From Sphingobium sp. 15-1 (GTDB taxonomy: Bacteria > Pseudomonadota > Alphaproteobacteria > Sphingomonadales > Sphingomonadaceae), in contig NZ_JABXJG010000001.1 of assembly GCF_013375535.1 (NCBI RefSeq), positions 3,142,001-3,206,000 of the forward strand: DNA of 64,000 nt, read 5' to 3'. Shown here piece by piece: positions 16,053 through 24,320 of this stretch. The notes beneath the pieces are model-generated. The model saw only the letters and a program-made list of their open reading frames with translations, searched no databases and was not told the origin of the DNA. A program made the translations under genes and the position numbers. Positions within the stretch are counted from its first letter, which is position 1. The number at the start of each line of letters is the position of its first letter.

Positions 16053-17456
16053 CTATCCTTGATCCTGATAGGCCATCTGCAAGATTCCCCAATGCCGCCC
16101 TCGCACATGGATGGAGGCGATCACCTGCTTCAGCAGGATGACCTCGCCCGCGGCGTTCAGCCGCCGATAGGCCTTGATGCAGAAGGGTTGGGTGATCCTG
16201 CACTGCTCGCGTGTGTCGGGATAATCGAAGATCAGTCCCTGGCGCGAATATTCGAAATTCCAGTTATCGTCGCCCGGCCGCTGCGGATGCGAGCGTTCCG
16301 GCATGGCGACCGCGCCGAAGCTGTTGCGGTCGGTAAAGGTCATGCCGAACAGCCCGCCAAAGCCCCGCGCCCGTTCCTGCTGCACCCGCGCCGCGGGGAT
16401 CAGCGCCGGTTGTACCGGATGGCTATATTGCACCGGCTGCGTGTCGGGGATCGGCGTATAGATTGCGCTGAACAACTCGCCTTCGGTCAGGCGGCCATCG
16501 ACGATGGCCTGATCCAGCGCGGCGCTCACCGCCTGCGCGGCATCCAGGCAGAAATCGATATAGGGCGAATCGGGAATCTCGACGCCGCTTTCCGCCACCA
16601 GTTGCAGCAGTTGGTTGGTATCGTCGCTGGCGGTGGAAATGCGGCCCGACAGCCTTTGCAAGCCCCCCGCATTGTCGGTGGAGGTGCTCGCCAGCGCCGC
16701 CAGCCCGCCGCGTATCTCGCCCGCCGATCCGACGATGGAGGCGATGCGTTCCGCCACGGTCTCGCTGTTGCTGGACAGATCCTCCATCAACGCGCCCAGC
16801 CGTTCGACCAGCAGCTCGATATTCTTGGTGTCGTTCAGCGCCGTGCGCGCCGTCTCCGCGCCATGGACGATGCCCTCCAGCATCTTGCCCGCCTCGCCGG
16901 TCAGCGCGCCGATCGACTGGTCGATGGTCTGGGTGGCGGCGGCGGTTTCCTGCGCCAGCTTCTTGACCTCGGCGGCGACCACGGCAAAGCCGCGCCCGGC
17001 ATCGCCCGCGCGCGCCGCCTCTATGGTGGCGTTGAGCGCCAGCAAATTGGTCTGGCTGGCGATGCCGCTGATCACGCTGGTCACATGGGCCACGGTCTTC
17101 AGCGCCTCGCGAAAGCCGTCCAGCCGCTCATGCACGCTGCTGACCCGCTCGATCAGATGGACGAAATTGCCGTTGGCGTCGGACAATTGCCGCCCGGAAT
17201 CCTGAATGATGCCCCGCGCCGCGACCGCCTTTTCCCGCGCATCCTGTCCCGCCAGCGCGACGCTTTCGCCGTCGCTCGAAAGCTGCGCCGCCGCGCCGCT
17301 GATCGCCTCGATCGTGCTGGCCTGATGGGTGACGCGATCCGCGAGCTCGCTGATGTCCGCCTGCAGGTCGAGCGTGCGGATGCCAAGGTCGCCGGACAGC
17401 TTGGCCACCTTCATCACCGCTTGCGCGACAGTCTCGGTTCTTGCCTGATGTCTCAC
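16053..17456 (-). CDS. Soluble methyl-accepting chemotaxis-like protein
   Basis: 467 residues, with no signal peptide, membrane helix or HAMP domain. The N-terminal two thirds form the helical MCP signalling domain, with the hairpin tip about residues 128-165 ([40 protein letters not shown]). A C-terminal globular region of about 170 residues follows ([15 protein letters not shown] ... [15 protein letters not shown] ... [11 protein letters not shown]), resembling a ligand-sensing domain that I cannot name. The order is thus signalling domain first, sensor last. GTG 17456 is the longest start and ATG 17414 is possible. No che genes are nearby, so the partner kinase is encoded elsewhere. Confidence 0.85.
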   Translation of the reverse strand: MRHQARTETVAQAVMKVAKLSGDLGIRTLDLQADISELADRVTHQASTIEAISGAAAQLSSDGESVALAGQDAREKAVAARGIIQDSGRQLSDANGNFVHLIERVSSVHERLDGFREALKTVAHVTSVISGIASQTNLLALNATIEAARAGDAGRGFAVVAAEVKKLAQETAAATQTIDQSIGALTGEAGKMLEGIVHGAETARTALNDTKNIELLVERLGALMEDLSSNSETVAERIASIVGSAGEIRGGLAALASTSTDNAGGLQRLSGRISTASDDTNQLLQLVAESGVEIPDSPYIDFCLDAAQAVSAALDQAIVDGRLTEGELFSAIYTPIPDTQPVQYSHPVQPALIPAARVQQERARGFGGLFGMTFTDRNSFGAVAMPERSHPQRPGDDNWNFEYSRQGLIFDYPDTREQCRITQPFCIKAYRRLNAAGEVILLKQVIASIHVRGRHWGILQMAYQDQG

Positions 17457-17510
17457 GGCGAAAGAGCTATCGGACGATAGTAAAAGAAGCGTTAGCGATG
17501 CGGCGAACCG

Positions 17511-18413
17511 CTACAGCGACCCCATCAGCGCCAGCACGACGCCGCCTGCCACCAGCATCAGCCCCATGACTTCGCTGCGCGCCATCCGTTCGCCCAGGTA
17601 GAAATGGCCAAAGCCCAGGGTGAAGGCGACCTCGACTTGCCCGACGATCCGCACCAGCGCGACCGGCGCCGTCGCAAAGCCGGTGAACCAGCAGGCCGAA
17701 CCGAGCGCGGACAGCAGCCCGACCTGTCCCGAAACCCGCCAGCTATGCAACACTTTGCGCATCTGTTCCGGCTCGCGCAGCAGCAGATAGCCGCCCTGCA
17801 TCGCCGTCTGCAGCGCGACCGTCACCACCAGCACGACCAGCGCGGCGAGGATCGGATCGCTGCTGCCTACCTGCTGCGTCGCCCGGCGCACGCCGATCGC
17901 GGCCAGCGCGAAGAAAAAGCCCGACGCGATCCCGCAAAGCGCCGCCGGCTGCCCCAGGGCGCGGACGAAGCCCGCCCGCTTGCCGCCGGTCGACAGCAGC
18001 ATGACCCCCATAACGCCACAGCCTATTCCCGCCCAGGCCAGCGGATGCAGCCGCTCCCCCATCAGCAGGAAGGACAGGATGGCGCCCTGCACCGCTTCGG
18101 TCTTGGAATAGGCCGTGCCGACGACGAAATTGCGATGGGCGAAGGCCATGATCAGCAGGTTGGTCGCGATGATCTGCGCCAGCCCGCCGCCCAGGCAGAA
18201 CAACAGGAACCGCGGATCAGGCGAGGGCAGGGGACCGGGAAAGATCAGCCGGTAGCCGCCCAGCAGGACCAGCGCGAAGGGCAGTCCATAGAGATAGCGA
18301 ACCAGCCCGGCGGCATTGACCGACAGTTGCTTGCTGACCCGCCGCTGCACCGCCGTCCGCCAGGCCTGTACCGCGCCAGCCAGCAATGTTGCTGGCAACC
18401 AGATGGGAAACAC
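17511..18413 (-). CDS. EamA/DMT-family transporter
   Basis: About 300 residues with ten predicted transmembrane helices and the duplicated EamA architecture (a second-half helix pair ends GLMLVAGGVVLALMGSL). The family exports or imports small metabolites such as amino acids and nucleotide sugars. The substrate here is unknown. I choose GTG 18413 because GGAGG lies 9 bases upstream. The frame stays open to 18440, but that part is the terminal arm of a DUF559 cassette. The cassette therefore provides or has replaced the ribosome-binding site of this gene. Its stop precedes a spacer of about 55 bases from the chemoreceptor-like gene's start region. Confidence 0.85.
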   Translation of the reverse strand: MFPIWLPATLLAGAVQAWRTAVQRRVSKQLSVNAAGLVRYLYGLPFALVLLGGYRLIFPGPLPSPDPRFLLFCLGGGLAQIIATNLLIMAFAHRNFVVGTAYSKTEAVQGAILSFLLMGERLHPLAWAGIGCGVMGVMLLSTGGKRAGFVRALGQPAALCGIASGFFFALAAIGVRRATQQVGSSDPILAALVVLVVTVALQTAMQGGYLLLREPEQMRKVLHSWRVSGQVGLLSALGSACWFTGFATAPVALVRIVGQVEVAFTLGFGHFYLGERMARSEVMGLMLVAGGVVLALMGSL

Positions 18414-18417
18414 TATC

Positions 18418-18822
18418 CTAATCCTCCCCATGCACAGCATGGGGAGGGGGACCAGCCGCAGGCTGGTGGAGGGGAAATGCGCGGCAGTGGTGCAGGATAT
18501 GCCGCGTCACGTCGTCGAAATTACGGAGCACGTCGACAGCCTTGATCCTCAAGACCTGAACCCCTTGAGAGCGCAGCCAGGCATCGCGCATTTGATCATG
18601 CGCGCTCTGCTCAGCATTATCATGAAAGCCCCCATCGACCTCGATCGCCAGCCGTGCCGAGGCGCAATAGAAATCCAGCACATAAGGCCCGACAGGATGC
18701 TGCCGCCGGAACTTCAGCCCCTCAGGCCGCTCTCTCAGCCATTGCCACAGCGCGATCTCCGGCGGTGACAGCGCGCGCCGTAATCCGCGGGCTTGCGCAA
18801 CCGTTTTCCTCTTGGGAGGCAT
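18418..18822 (-). CDS. DUF559 domain protein (Vsr/PD-(D/E)XK-like endonuclease fold)
   Basis: A 134-residue protein. After a basic start (MPPKRKTVAQARGLRRALSP) come EIALWQWLRE, KFRRQHPVGPYVLDFYC, ARLAIEVDGGFHD and VQVLRIKAVDVLRNFDDV. This is the classic DUF559 layout, related to very-short-patch-repair endonucleases, with D (in LDF) and E/D (in IEVDG) as candidate catalytic acids. The start ATG 18822 is chosen because the GGAGG tract of the right terminal arm lies 12 bases before it. The last residues about 115-134 (FPLHQPAAGPPPHAVHGED) are encoded by the left terminal arm. It is homologous to the protein at 24400-24789. A role in DNA processing or mobility of the cassette is inferred, not known. 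Confidence 0.85.
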   Translation of the reverse strand: MPPKRKTVAQARGLRRALSPPEIALWQWLRERPEGLKFRRQHPVGPYVLDFYCASARLAIEVDGGFHDNAEQSAHDQMRDAWLRSQGVQVLRIKAVDVLRNFDDVTRHILHHCRAFPLHQPAAGPPPHAVHGED

Positions 18823-18890
18823 CGCGCCAATTCCCCTCCACCATTTGCTTCGCAAACGGTCCCCCTCCCCATCTTTCGATGGGGAGGATT
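18420..18890. mobile_element. DUF559 cassette 1 with double-hairpin inverted terminal arms
   Basis: Left arm 18420-18476 and right arm 18831-18890 are inverted copies. Read outside-in each is AATCCTCCCCAT - loop - ATGGGGAGG, then GGGACC, then a second hairpin whose stem differs between arms (AGCC/GGCT on the left, ATTTGC/GCAAAC on the right), then GGTGGAGGGGAA. The DUF559 gene lies between them and its ends run into both arms. No target duplication is evident. The cassette sits 9 bases after the fumarase stop codon and reaches the start of the EamA gene. No transposase is inside. Mobility is an inference from the same structure at 24321-24766. Confidence 0.75.
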
Positions 18891-18898
18891 TGGCGAAC

Positions 18899-20419
18899 TC
18901 ATGCCTTTTCGAGAAGACCTTCCTTCCGGATCTTCTCCTGCCACACCAGCGGGGCGAGGCGGTGGACATTCTGGCCTTCGCTGTCGACGGCGACGGTCAC
19001 GGGCATGTCCTGCACCGTGAATTCGTAGATCGCTTCCATGCCCAGATCCTCGAAGCCCACGACCTTGGCTTCCTTGATCGCCCGCGCCACCAGATAGGCC
19101 GCGCCGCCGACCGCCATCAGGTAAGCGCTCTTATGCTGGGCGATACTGTCCGTCGCCGCCGGTCCACGCTCGGCCTTGCCGACGCAGGCGGCGAGGCCCT
19201 GCTCCAGCATCATGTCCATGAACTTGTCCATCCGCGTCGCGGTCGTCGGACCGGCGGGGCCGACAACCTCGTCGCGCACTGGATCGACCGGGCCGACATA
19301 ATAGATCACCCGGCCCTTGAAATCGACCGGCAGCTCCTCGCCCTTGGCCAGCATGTCCTGGATGCGCTTGTGCGCCGCATCGCGCCCGGTCAGCATCTTG
19401 CCATTGAGCAGCAGGCGGTCGCCATGCTTCCAGCTCTGCACCACTTCGGGCGTCAGATTGTCGAGGTCGACACGGATCGCTTCCTTGCTCGGCTTCCAGT
19501 CGACCTGCGGCCATTCACTGATCTTCGGCGCCTCCAGATAGGCCGGTCCCGAGCCGTCCAACGTGAAATGCGCGTGACGGGTCGCCGCGCAGTTGGGGAT
19601 CATCGCCACCGGCTTGCCCGCCGCATGGCAGGGATAGTCGTATATCTTGACGTCCAGGATGGTCGAAAGCCCGCCCAAACCCTGCGCGCCGATGCCCAGC
19701 GCATTGACCTTGTCGAAAATCTCGATCCGCAGCTTCTCAATCTCGTTCTGCGGCCCGCGTGCCTTGAGCTCGCCCATGTCGATGGGCTCCATCAACGATT
19801 CCTTGGCCAGCGCCACGGCCTTTTCCGCCGTGCCGCCGATGCCGATACCCAGCATGCCCGGCGGGCACCAGCCCGCGCCCATTTGCGGGATCATTTCCAG
19901 CACCCAGTCGACGATGGAGTCGCTGGGGTTCATCATCTTGAACTTGGTCTTGTTTTCCGAGCCGCCGCCCTTGGCCGCGACGTCCACGGTCACCTTGTTG
20001 CCCGGCACCAGCTCGACATTCAGCACGCAGGGCGTGTTGTCCTTGGTGTTGACGCGGCTGAAAGCCGGGTCCTTCAGGATCGAGGCGCGCAGGCGGTTTT
20101 CCGGGTTGAGATAGGCCTTGCGCACGCCGTCATCGACCACGTCCTGCATCGAGCGGCTGTTATCGTCCAGGCGGCAGTCCATGCCCCATTTGATGAAGAC
20201 GTTGACGATGCCGGTGTCCTGGCAGATCGGGCGATGGCCTTCGGCGCACATGCGGCTGTTGGTCAGGATCTGGGCGATGGCGTCCTTCGCCGCCGGATTG
20301 GCTTCGGCGTCATAGGCTTTACCCAGCGCGCGGATATAATCCATCGGATGATAGTAACTGATGAACTGGAGCGCGTCGGCTACGCTCTCGATCAGATCGG
20401 CGGTCTTGATGACGGTCAT
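18899..20419 (-). CDS. Class I fumarate hydratase (4Fe-4S)
   Basis: A 506-residue enzyme interconverting fumarate and L-malate in the TCA cycle. The N-terminal alpha domain includes RPICQDTGIVNVFIKWG, with Cys ligand candidates also in AGWCPPGMLGIG and PNCAATRHAHF. The C-terminal beta domain carries HKRIQDML, GPTTATRMDKFMD and KAERGPAATD. Length and both domains fit the single-chain class I (FumA/FumB-type) enzyme. The cluster is oxygen-sensitive. ATG 20419 is the natural family start (MTVIKTADLIESVADALQFI). It is followed directly by DUF559 cassette 1, which may have separated it from the EamA gene. Confidence 0.95.
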   Translation of the reverse strand: MTVIKTADLIESVADALQFISYYHPMDYIRALGKAYDAEANPAAKDAIAQILTNSRMCAEGHRPICQDTGIVNVFIKWGMDCRLDDNSRSMQDVVDDGVRKAYLNPENRLRASILKDPAFSRVNTKDNTPCVLNVELVPGNKVTVDVAAKGGGSENKTKFKMMNPSDSIVDWVLEMIPQMGAGWCPPGMLGIGIGGTAEKAVALAKESLMEPIDMGELKARGPQNEIEKLRIEIFDKVNALGIGAQGLGGLSTILDVKIYDYPCHAAGKPVAMIPNCAATRHAHFTLDGSGPAYLEAPKISEWPQVDWKPSKEAIRVDLDNLTPEVVQSWKHGDRLLLNGKMLTGRDAAHKRIQDMLAKGEELPVDFKGRVIYYVGPVDPVRDEVVGPAGPTTATRMDKFMDMMLEQGLAACVGKAERGPAATDSIAQHKSAYLMAVGGAAYLVARAIKEAKVVGFEDLGMEAIYEFTVQDMPVTVAVDSEGQNVHRLAPLVWQEKIRKEGLLEKA

Positions 20420-20430
20420 CTACCCTGGGT

Positions 20431-20487
20431 CCCTAACTAGCGGCCCGCCCTGCACGGCGGGTCCATGCAGGGGAGCGGCTAGTAGGG
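20431..20487. repeat. 57-bp imperfect palindrome upstream of fumarase
   Basis: CCCTAACTAGCGGCCCGCCC and its imperfect complement GGGGAGCGGCTAGTAGGG (20470-20487) form a long hairpin, with an inner CCGCCCTGCACGGCGG stem. It lies 12 bases upstream of the fumarase start and between two divergent genes. It could be an operator or a 5' leader hairpin for fumarase. I know of no matching regulator. Confidence 0.6.
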
Positions 20488-20548
20488 AATCGCGTGCGAG
20501 TCCAGTGGCGGCAGGGAGCCGGGAGCCCGGCCCAAGCGTTGTCCCGCC

Positions 20549-21064
20549 ATGCCCCGCGCGCTCAAGACCTATCGCACCGCCATCGGCTTTCACGATGCCT
20601 ATGTCGCCGCGCCCAGCCAGAAGGCGGCGCTGGAGGCATGGGGCGCCGACGCCAATCTCTTCGCCCGCGGCGTGGCGGAGGTGGTGACCGATCCGGCCCT
20701 CACCGCCGATCCGCTCGCCCATCCGGGCCAGGTCATCAAGCGCCCGCGCGGTTCCATGGCGGAGCATCTCGCCGCCCTGCCGCACGAAAAGCCCGCGAGC
20801 GGCCGAAAGGCGGCAGCGCGCAAGGAGGCCAAGCCAAAGCCCCGCCCCGACCGCACCCCGCTGGAGGAGGCGGAAGAGGCGCTGGCGGTGCTCGACCGGC
20901 GGCAGGAAATGGAACGCCAGCAACTGGGCCGCCGCGAAGCCGCCTTAAGGCGCGATCGGCAAGCGCTTGAGCAACGGCACCAGATGGAAAAGGATCGCCT
21001 GCAACATGCCCGCGATACCGCGGCAAAACGCTATGAACGCGCCCTCAAAGCGTGGAAGGGTTGA
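20549..21064 (+). CDS. Hypothetical protein with charged coiled coil
   Basis: 171 residues. A globular N-terminal part of about 85 residues (MPRALKTYRTAIGFHDAYVA, ALEAWGADANLFARG, PGQVIKRPRGSMAEHL) is followed by a Lys/Pro/Ala-rich linker and a long highly charged helix (about 105-170, RRQEMERQQLGRREAALRRD), probably a coiled coil. There is no signal peptide. Similar proteins in sphingomonads are sometimes labelled TolA-like because of the charged helix, but no TolA function is supported. It is divergent from fumarase. Confidence 0.7.
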   Translation: MPRALKTYRTAIGFHDAYVAAPSQKAALEAWGADANLFARGVAEVVTDPALTADPLAHPGQVIKRPRGSMAEHLAALPHEKPASGRKAAARKEAKPKPRPDRTPLEEAEEALAVLDRRQEMERQQLGRREAALRRDRQALEQRHQMEKDRLQHARDTAAKRYERALKAWKG

Positions 21065-21159
21065 GAGTCCTCACCTTCACACTCAGCATGACGACATTTA
21101 TATAGGCCAGCCCGTATATCCGGTCAGCCGGGTGCGCCAAGGCCTGCGGAGATTCCGAC

Positions 21160-21822
21160 TCATGCCTTCCTCGCCACCCTATCCGCAAACGGGAACATAT
21201 GCCACCAGGGCGCCTTCTCCCGCAGCACCCGCGCAAAGCTCTCCCGCGCCTCCAGCCGCTCCAGATAGGCGCCCAATGCCGGAAAGCCGCCCCGCATCGG
21301 CTCGATCTTGTCGGCATAGAAGAGCGCGGGCGCCGCCGCGCAATCGGCCAGGGTGAAGTCGTCCCCCGCCGCCCAGCGCCGTCCCGCCATCCGCTGCTCC
21401 AGCAGGGCATAGGCCCTGCCCAGCATCCGCCGCGCCTCTCCCACCGCATAGGCGTCGTTAGCCACCCCCTCGGGCCGAATCCGGTCCCCGACGATCGCCT
21501 GCATCGGCGTCATCACATAATTGTCGAACAGCCGGTCCATCAGCCGCACCTCCAGCGCGGCGTCGGCATCGTCGGGAATCGGGCGGAACGGCCCCGGACA
21601 ATGCTGCCCCAGATATTCGACGATGATGCTGGCCTCCGCGATCGTCCGGTCCCGCGCCTCGTCGCGCAGCACCGGGAATTTCCCCAGCGGCCACAGCGCG
21701 AGCCAGGCCTCCGCCACCGCCGGATCGTCCAGCATGCGCGGCTCGAACGCCGTGCCGTTTTCATACAGGGCGATCAGCGCCTTCCAGCAATAGGAGGAGA
21801 GGGGGTGGTAATAGAGAATCAT
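21160..21822 (-). CDS. Glutathione S-transferase family protein
   Basis: 220 residues. The thioredoxin-like N-terminal domain starts MILYYHPLSSYCWKALIALY, where the Ser/Tyr/Cys group is the candidate glutathione-activating site. It continues GKFPVLRDE and AEASIIVEYL (the cis-Pro and Glu-Ala-Ser glutathione-binding segments). The helical C-terminal domain has DDFTLADCAAAPAL, the folding N-capping box. ATG 21822 is preceded by AGGAGA, and the longer upstream frame is not supported. It probably conjugates glutathione to electrophiles or reduces peroxides, but the substrate is unknown. Confidence 0.9.
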   Translation of the reverse strand: MILYYHPLSSYCWKALIALYENGTAFEPRMLDDPAVAEAWLALWPLGKFPVLRDEARDRTIAEASIIVEYLGQHCPGPFRPIPDDADAALEVRLMDRLFDNYVMTPMQAIVGDRIRPEGVANDAYAVGEARRMLGRAYALLEQRMAGRRWAAGDDFTLADCAAAPALFYADKIEPMRGGFPALGAYLERLEARESFARVLREKAPWWHMFPFADRVARKA

Positions 21823-21878
21823 GTCGGCGTCTCTCCTGGCCCGGAAGGGGAATATGGATAGGCCTTTAACGGCTCCGC

Positions 21879-21894
21879 ACACCATATCTTGTCA
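21879..21894. promoter_or_regulatory. Solitary NrdR-box-like sequence
   Basis: ACACCATATCTTGTCA matches 12 of 16 positions of the general NrdR box (ACACTATATATTGTGT). It lies far (about 440 bases) from nrdA and close to the start of the divergent glutathione transferase gene, without a partner box at the usual spacing. Its relevance is weak. Confidence 0.25.
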
Positions 21895-21950
21895 TGCGCC
21901 GGTCATGAAACGCCATGGGTCGTGGCACGGCTTTTCGCGCATTTCCGTGG

Positions 21951-22007
21951 CAAGCCAAATTTATTTTACAAGCCAAATTGTCCCTCTTGCCTTTTGACAA
22001 GCCAAGG
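21951..22007. repeat. Three direct repeats of CAAGCCAA
   Basis: CAAGCCAAAT (21951-21960), CAAGCCAAAT (21969-21978) and CAAGCCAAGG (21998-22007) lie in the same orientation at spacings of 18 and 29 bases, in an AT-rich stretch of the region between the glutathione transferase gene and nrdA. They could bind a regulator. The motif matches no site I can name. The rest of the 515-base region 21823-22337 holds the NrdR-like boxes at 22124-22171 and no supported gene. Confidence 0.45.
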
Positions 22008-22123
22008 AAAGTCCATGCGTCGCTGCGTTGCGACGTGCCGAACGGTCGATGAAATGAGTCGGAGCGGCGACGAACCGAGTCCCCGAACTGTCATTTACCC
22101 CCTTGAAAGGAAATGAAGCTGTG

Positions 22124-22171
22124 GCACTATCCCTTGTATCGGGTTAACGGGGGTTACCCAACAGATTGTGA
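22124..22171 (+). promoter_or_regulatory. Candidate NrdR box pair upstream of nrdA
   Basis: GCACTATCCCTTGTAT (22124-22139) and ACCCAACAGATTGTGA (22156-22171) each match 11 of 16 positions of the NrdR consensus ACACTATATATTGTGT, including the CAC/CNC and TTGT halves. They start 32 bases apart, about three helical turns. Paired boxes at this spacing in front of ribonucleotide reductase genes are the hallmark of regulation by the NrdR repressor, which senses dATP and ATP. They end about 165 bases before the nrdA start. Confidence 0.5.
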
Positions 22172-22337
22172 TCGCGCCAACCGGACCCGCTTCCGGAAGG
22201 GAGGGTTTTTTGCCCTTGAGATCGCGCCTGCTGGCCCCATCTCCGTGCCTGACCGGGTCGAAAATGCTAAGTTCTTTCGGCCTGGCTGGCAGCGGCTTGA
22301 CCGAATCGAACGGAACGGGAACATTCGGGGGCTGGTC

Positions 22338-24311
22338 ATGGATTTTCGAGATAGCGAACAGGTGAGTGCAAACGACGTGGCAACCGTGATTGACGAAGTG
22401 GTCGAAACCGTGGCGGAAAAGAAGAAGGCCCAGACTTTTTCTGGCCAGACTCCTTCGGGTCAGTCTTCAGCCCCTAAGGCTGATCCTGCGCCCACCTCCT
22501 CGTCCAGCGTGCTGGAGCGCCGCTTCCATGTCGTGACCGACAATAGCCGCGACGCGCTGCTGACCGATTTCGGCAAAGACACCCTGCAGGACCGCTATCT
22601 GCTGCCCGGCGAAAGCTATCAGGATTTGTTCGCCCGCGTCGCCGCCGCCTATGCCGACGACGCCGACCATGCCCAGCGCGTCTACGACTATATCTCGCGC
22701 CTCTGGTTCATGCCCGCCACGCCCGTATTGTCGAACGGCGGCACCGGCCGGGGCTTGCCCATCAGTTGCTATCTGAACAGCGTCGACGACAGCCTGGAAG
22801 GCATCGTCAACACCTGGAACGAGAATGTCTGGCTCGCCTCGCGCGGCGGCGGCATCGGCACCTATTGGGGCAATGTGCGCGGCATTGGCGAGCCGGTCGG
22901 CCTCAATGGCAAGACCAGCGGCATCATCCCCTTCGTCCGCGTGATGGACAGCCTCACCCTCGCGATCAGTCAGGGCAGCCTGCGTCGCGGTTCGGCCGCC
23001 TGCTATCTCGACGTCTCCCATCCGGAGATCGAGGAGTTTCTCGAAATCCGCAAGACGTCCGGCGACTTCAACCGCAAGGCGTTGAACCTCCACCATGGCG
23101 TGCTGCTGACCGACGAGTTCATGGAAGCGGTGCGCGACGGCACCGAATTTAATCTGCGCAGCCCCAAGGATCAGTCGGTGCGCGGCAGCGTCAACGCCCG
23201 CGCCCTGTTCCAGAAGCTGGTCGAGGTCCGCCTCGCCACCGGCGAACCCTATATCGTCTTCAACGACACCGTGAACCGCATGATGCCCAAGCATCACCGC
23301 GATCTCGGCCTCAAGGTGTCGACGTCCAACCTTTGTTCCGAAATCACTTTGCCGACGGGTCGCGACCATATCGGCAATGACCGCACGGCAGTCTGCTGCC
23401 TTTCTTCGCTCAATCTCGAAACCTGGGATGAATGGAAGGACGACAAGCAGTTTGTCGAGGATGTCATGCGCTTCCTCGACAATGTGCTGCAGGACTATAT
23501 CGACCGCGCGCCGGAAGAAATGGCGCGGGCGAAATATAGTGCGAGCCGTGAACGGTCAGTGGGCCTGGGGGTGATGGGGTTCCACTCCTTCCTCCAGGCC
23601 CGGGGACTTCCGTTTGAAGGCGCGATGGCCAAGAGCTGGAACCTGCGCATCTTCAAGCATATCAGCGAAAAGGCCGCCGAAGCCTCGATGCAGCTCGCCG
23701 TCGAGCGCGGCCCGTGCCCGGATGCCGCCGACATGGGGGTGATGGAGCGTTTCAGCTGCAAGATGGCGATCGCGCCTACCGCGTCGATCAGCATCATCTG
23801 CGGCGGCACATCTGCCTGTATCGAGCCGATCCCCGCGAACATCTATACGCACAAGACGCTGTCGGGCAGCTTCGCGATCAAGAATCCCTATCTGGAAAAG
23901 CTGCTGGTCGAAAAGGCCAAGGACAGCACGGCGGTCTGGAACTCGATCCTCGAAAAGGGCGGCAGCGTCCAGCATCTCGATTTCCTCAGCCAGGAAGAGA
24001 AGGACACGTTCAAGACCAGCTTCGAGATCGACCAGCGCTGGCTGCTCGAACTGGCCGCCGACCGCACGCCCTATATCGACCAGGCGCAGTCGCTGAACCT
24101 GTTCATCCCGGCCGACGTGGAGAAATGGGATCTGCTCATGCTCCACTACCGCGCATGGGAATTGGGCATCAAGTCGCTCTATTATCTGCGCTCGAAATCG
24201 GTCCAGCGCGCCGGCTTCGCAGGCGGGGTCGAGGCGGACAACACGATCGACGCCCCCAAATTCGAAATTGGCGAGACCACCGACTATGACGAGTGCCTCG
24301 CCTGCCAGTAA
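22338..24311 (+). CDS. nrdA: Class Ia ribonucleoside-diphosphate reductase, alpha subunit
   Basis: A 657-residue catalytic subunit that reduces ribonucleoside diphosphates to deoxy forms. Redox Cys are in PISCYLNSVDDS and AVCCLSSLNL, the active-site thiyl Cys in STSNLCSEITLPTG, and the C-terminal shuttle pair in ECLACQ. The frame extends upstream to 22113, but the start is placed at ATG 22338 (MDFRDSEQVS). There GGGGG lies about 6 bases before it, and the upstream part overlaps the putative NrdR boxes. A short poorly conserved linker (about 25-60) precedes the reductase fold, so no clear ATP-cone is present. nrdB follows after a DUF559 cassette. Confidence 0.95.
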   Translation: MDFRDSEQVSANDVATVIDEVVETVAEKKKAQTFSGQTPSGQSSAPKADPAPTSSSSVLERRFHVVTDNSRDALLTDFGKDTLQDRYLLPGESYQDLFARVAAAYADDADHAQRVYDYISRLWFMPATPVLSNGGTGRGLPISCYLNSVDDSLEGIVNTWNENVWLASRGGGIGTYWGNVRGIGEPVGLNGKTSGIIPFVRVMDSLTLAISQGSLRRGSAACYLDVSHPEIEEFLEIRKTSGDFNRKALNLHHGVLLTDEFMEAVRDGTEFNLRSPKDQSVRGSVNARALFQKLVEVRLATGEPYIVFNDTVNRMMPKHHRDLGLKVSTSNLCSEITLPTGRDHIGNDRTAVCCLSSLNLETWDEWKDDKQFVEDVMRFLDNVLQDYIDRAPEEMARAKYSASRERSVGLGVMGFHSFLQARGLPFEGAMAKSWNLRIFKHISEKAAEASMQLAVERGPCPDAADMGVMERFSCKMAIAPTASISIICGGTSACIEPIPANIYTHKTLSGSFAIKNPYLEKLLVEKAKDSTAVWNSILEKGGSVQHLDFLSQEEKDTFKTSFEIDQRWLLELAADRTPYIDQAQSLNLFIPADVEKWDLLMLHYRAWELGIKSLYYLRSKSVQRAGFAGGVEADNTIDAPKFEIGETTDYDECLACQ

Positions 24312-24320
24312 CCCAATAAT

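Noticed and set aside
18812..20440. A 542-codon open frame on the plus strand
   Set aside because: Antisense shadow of class I fumarase.
22113..22337. N-terminal extension of nrdA (75 residues)
   Set aside because: It has no resemblance to an ATP-cone or other reductase domain and overlaps the putative NrdR boxes.
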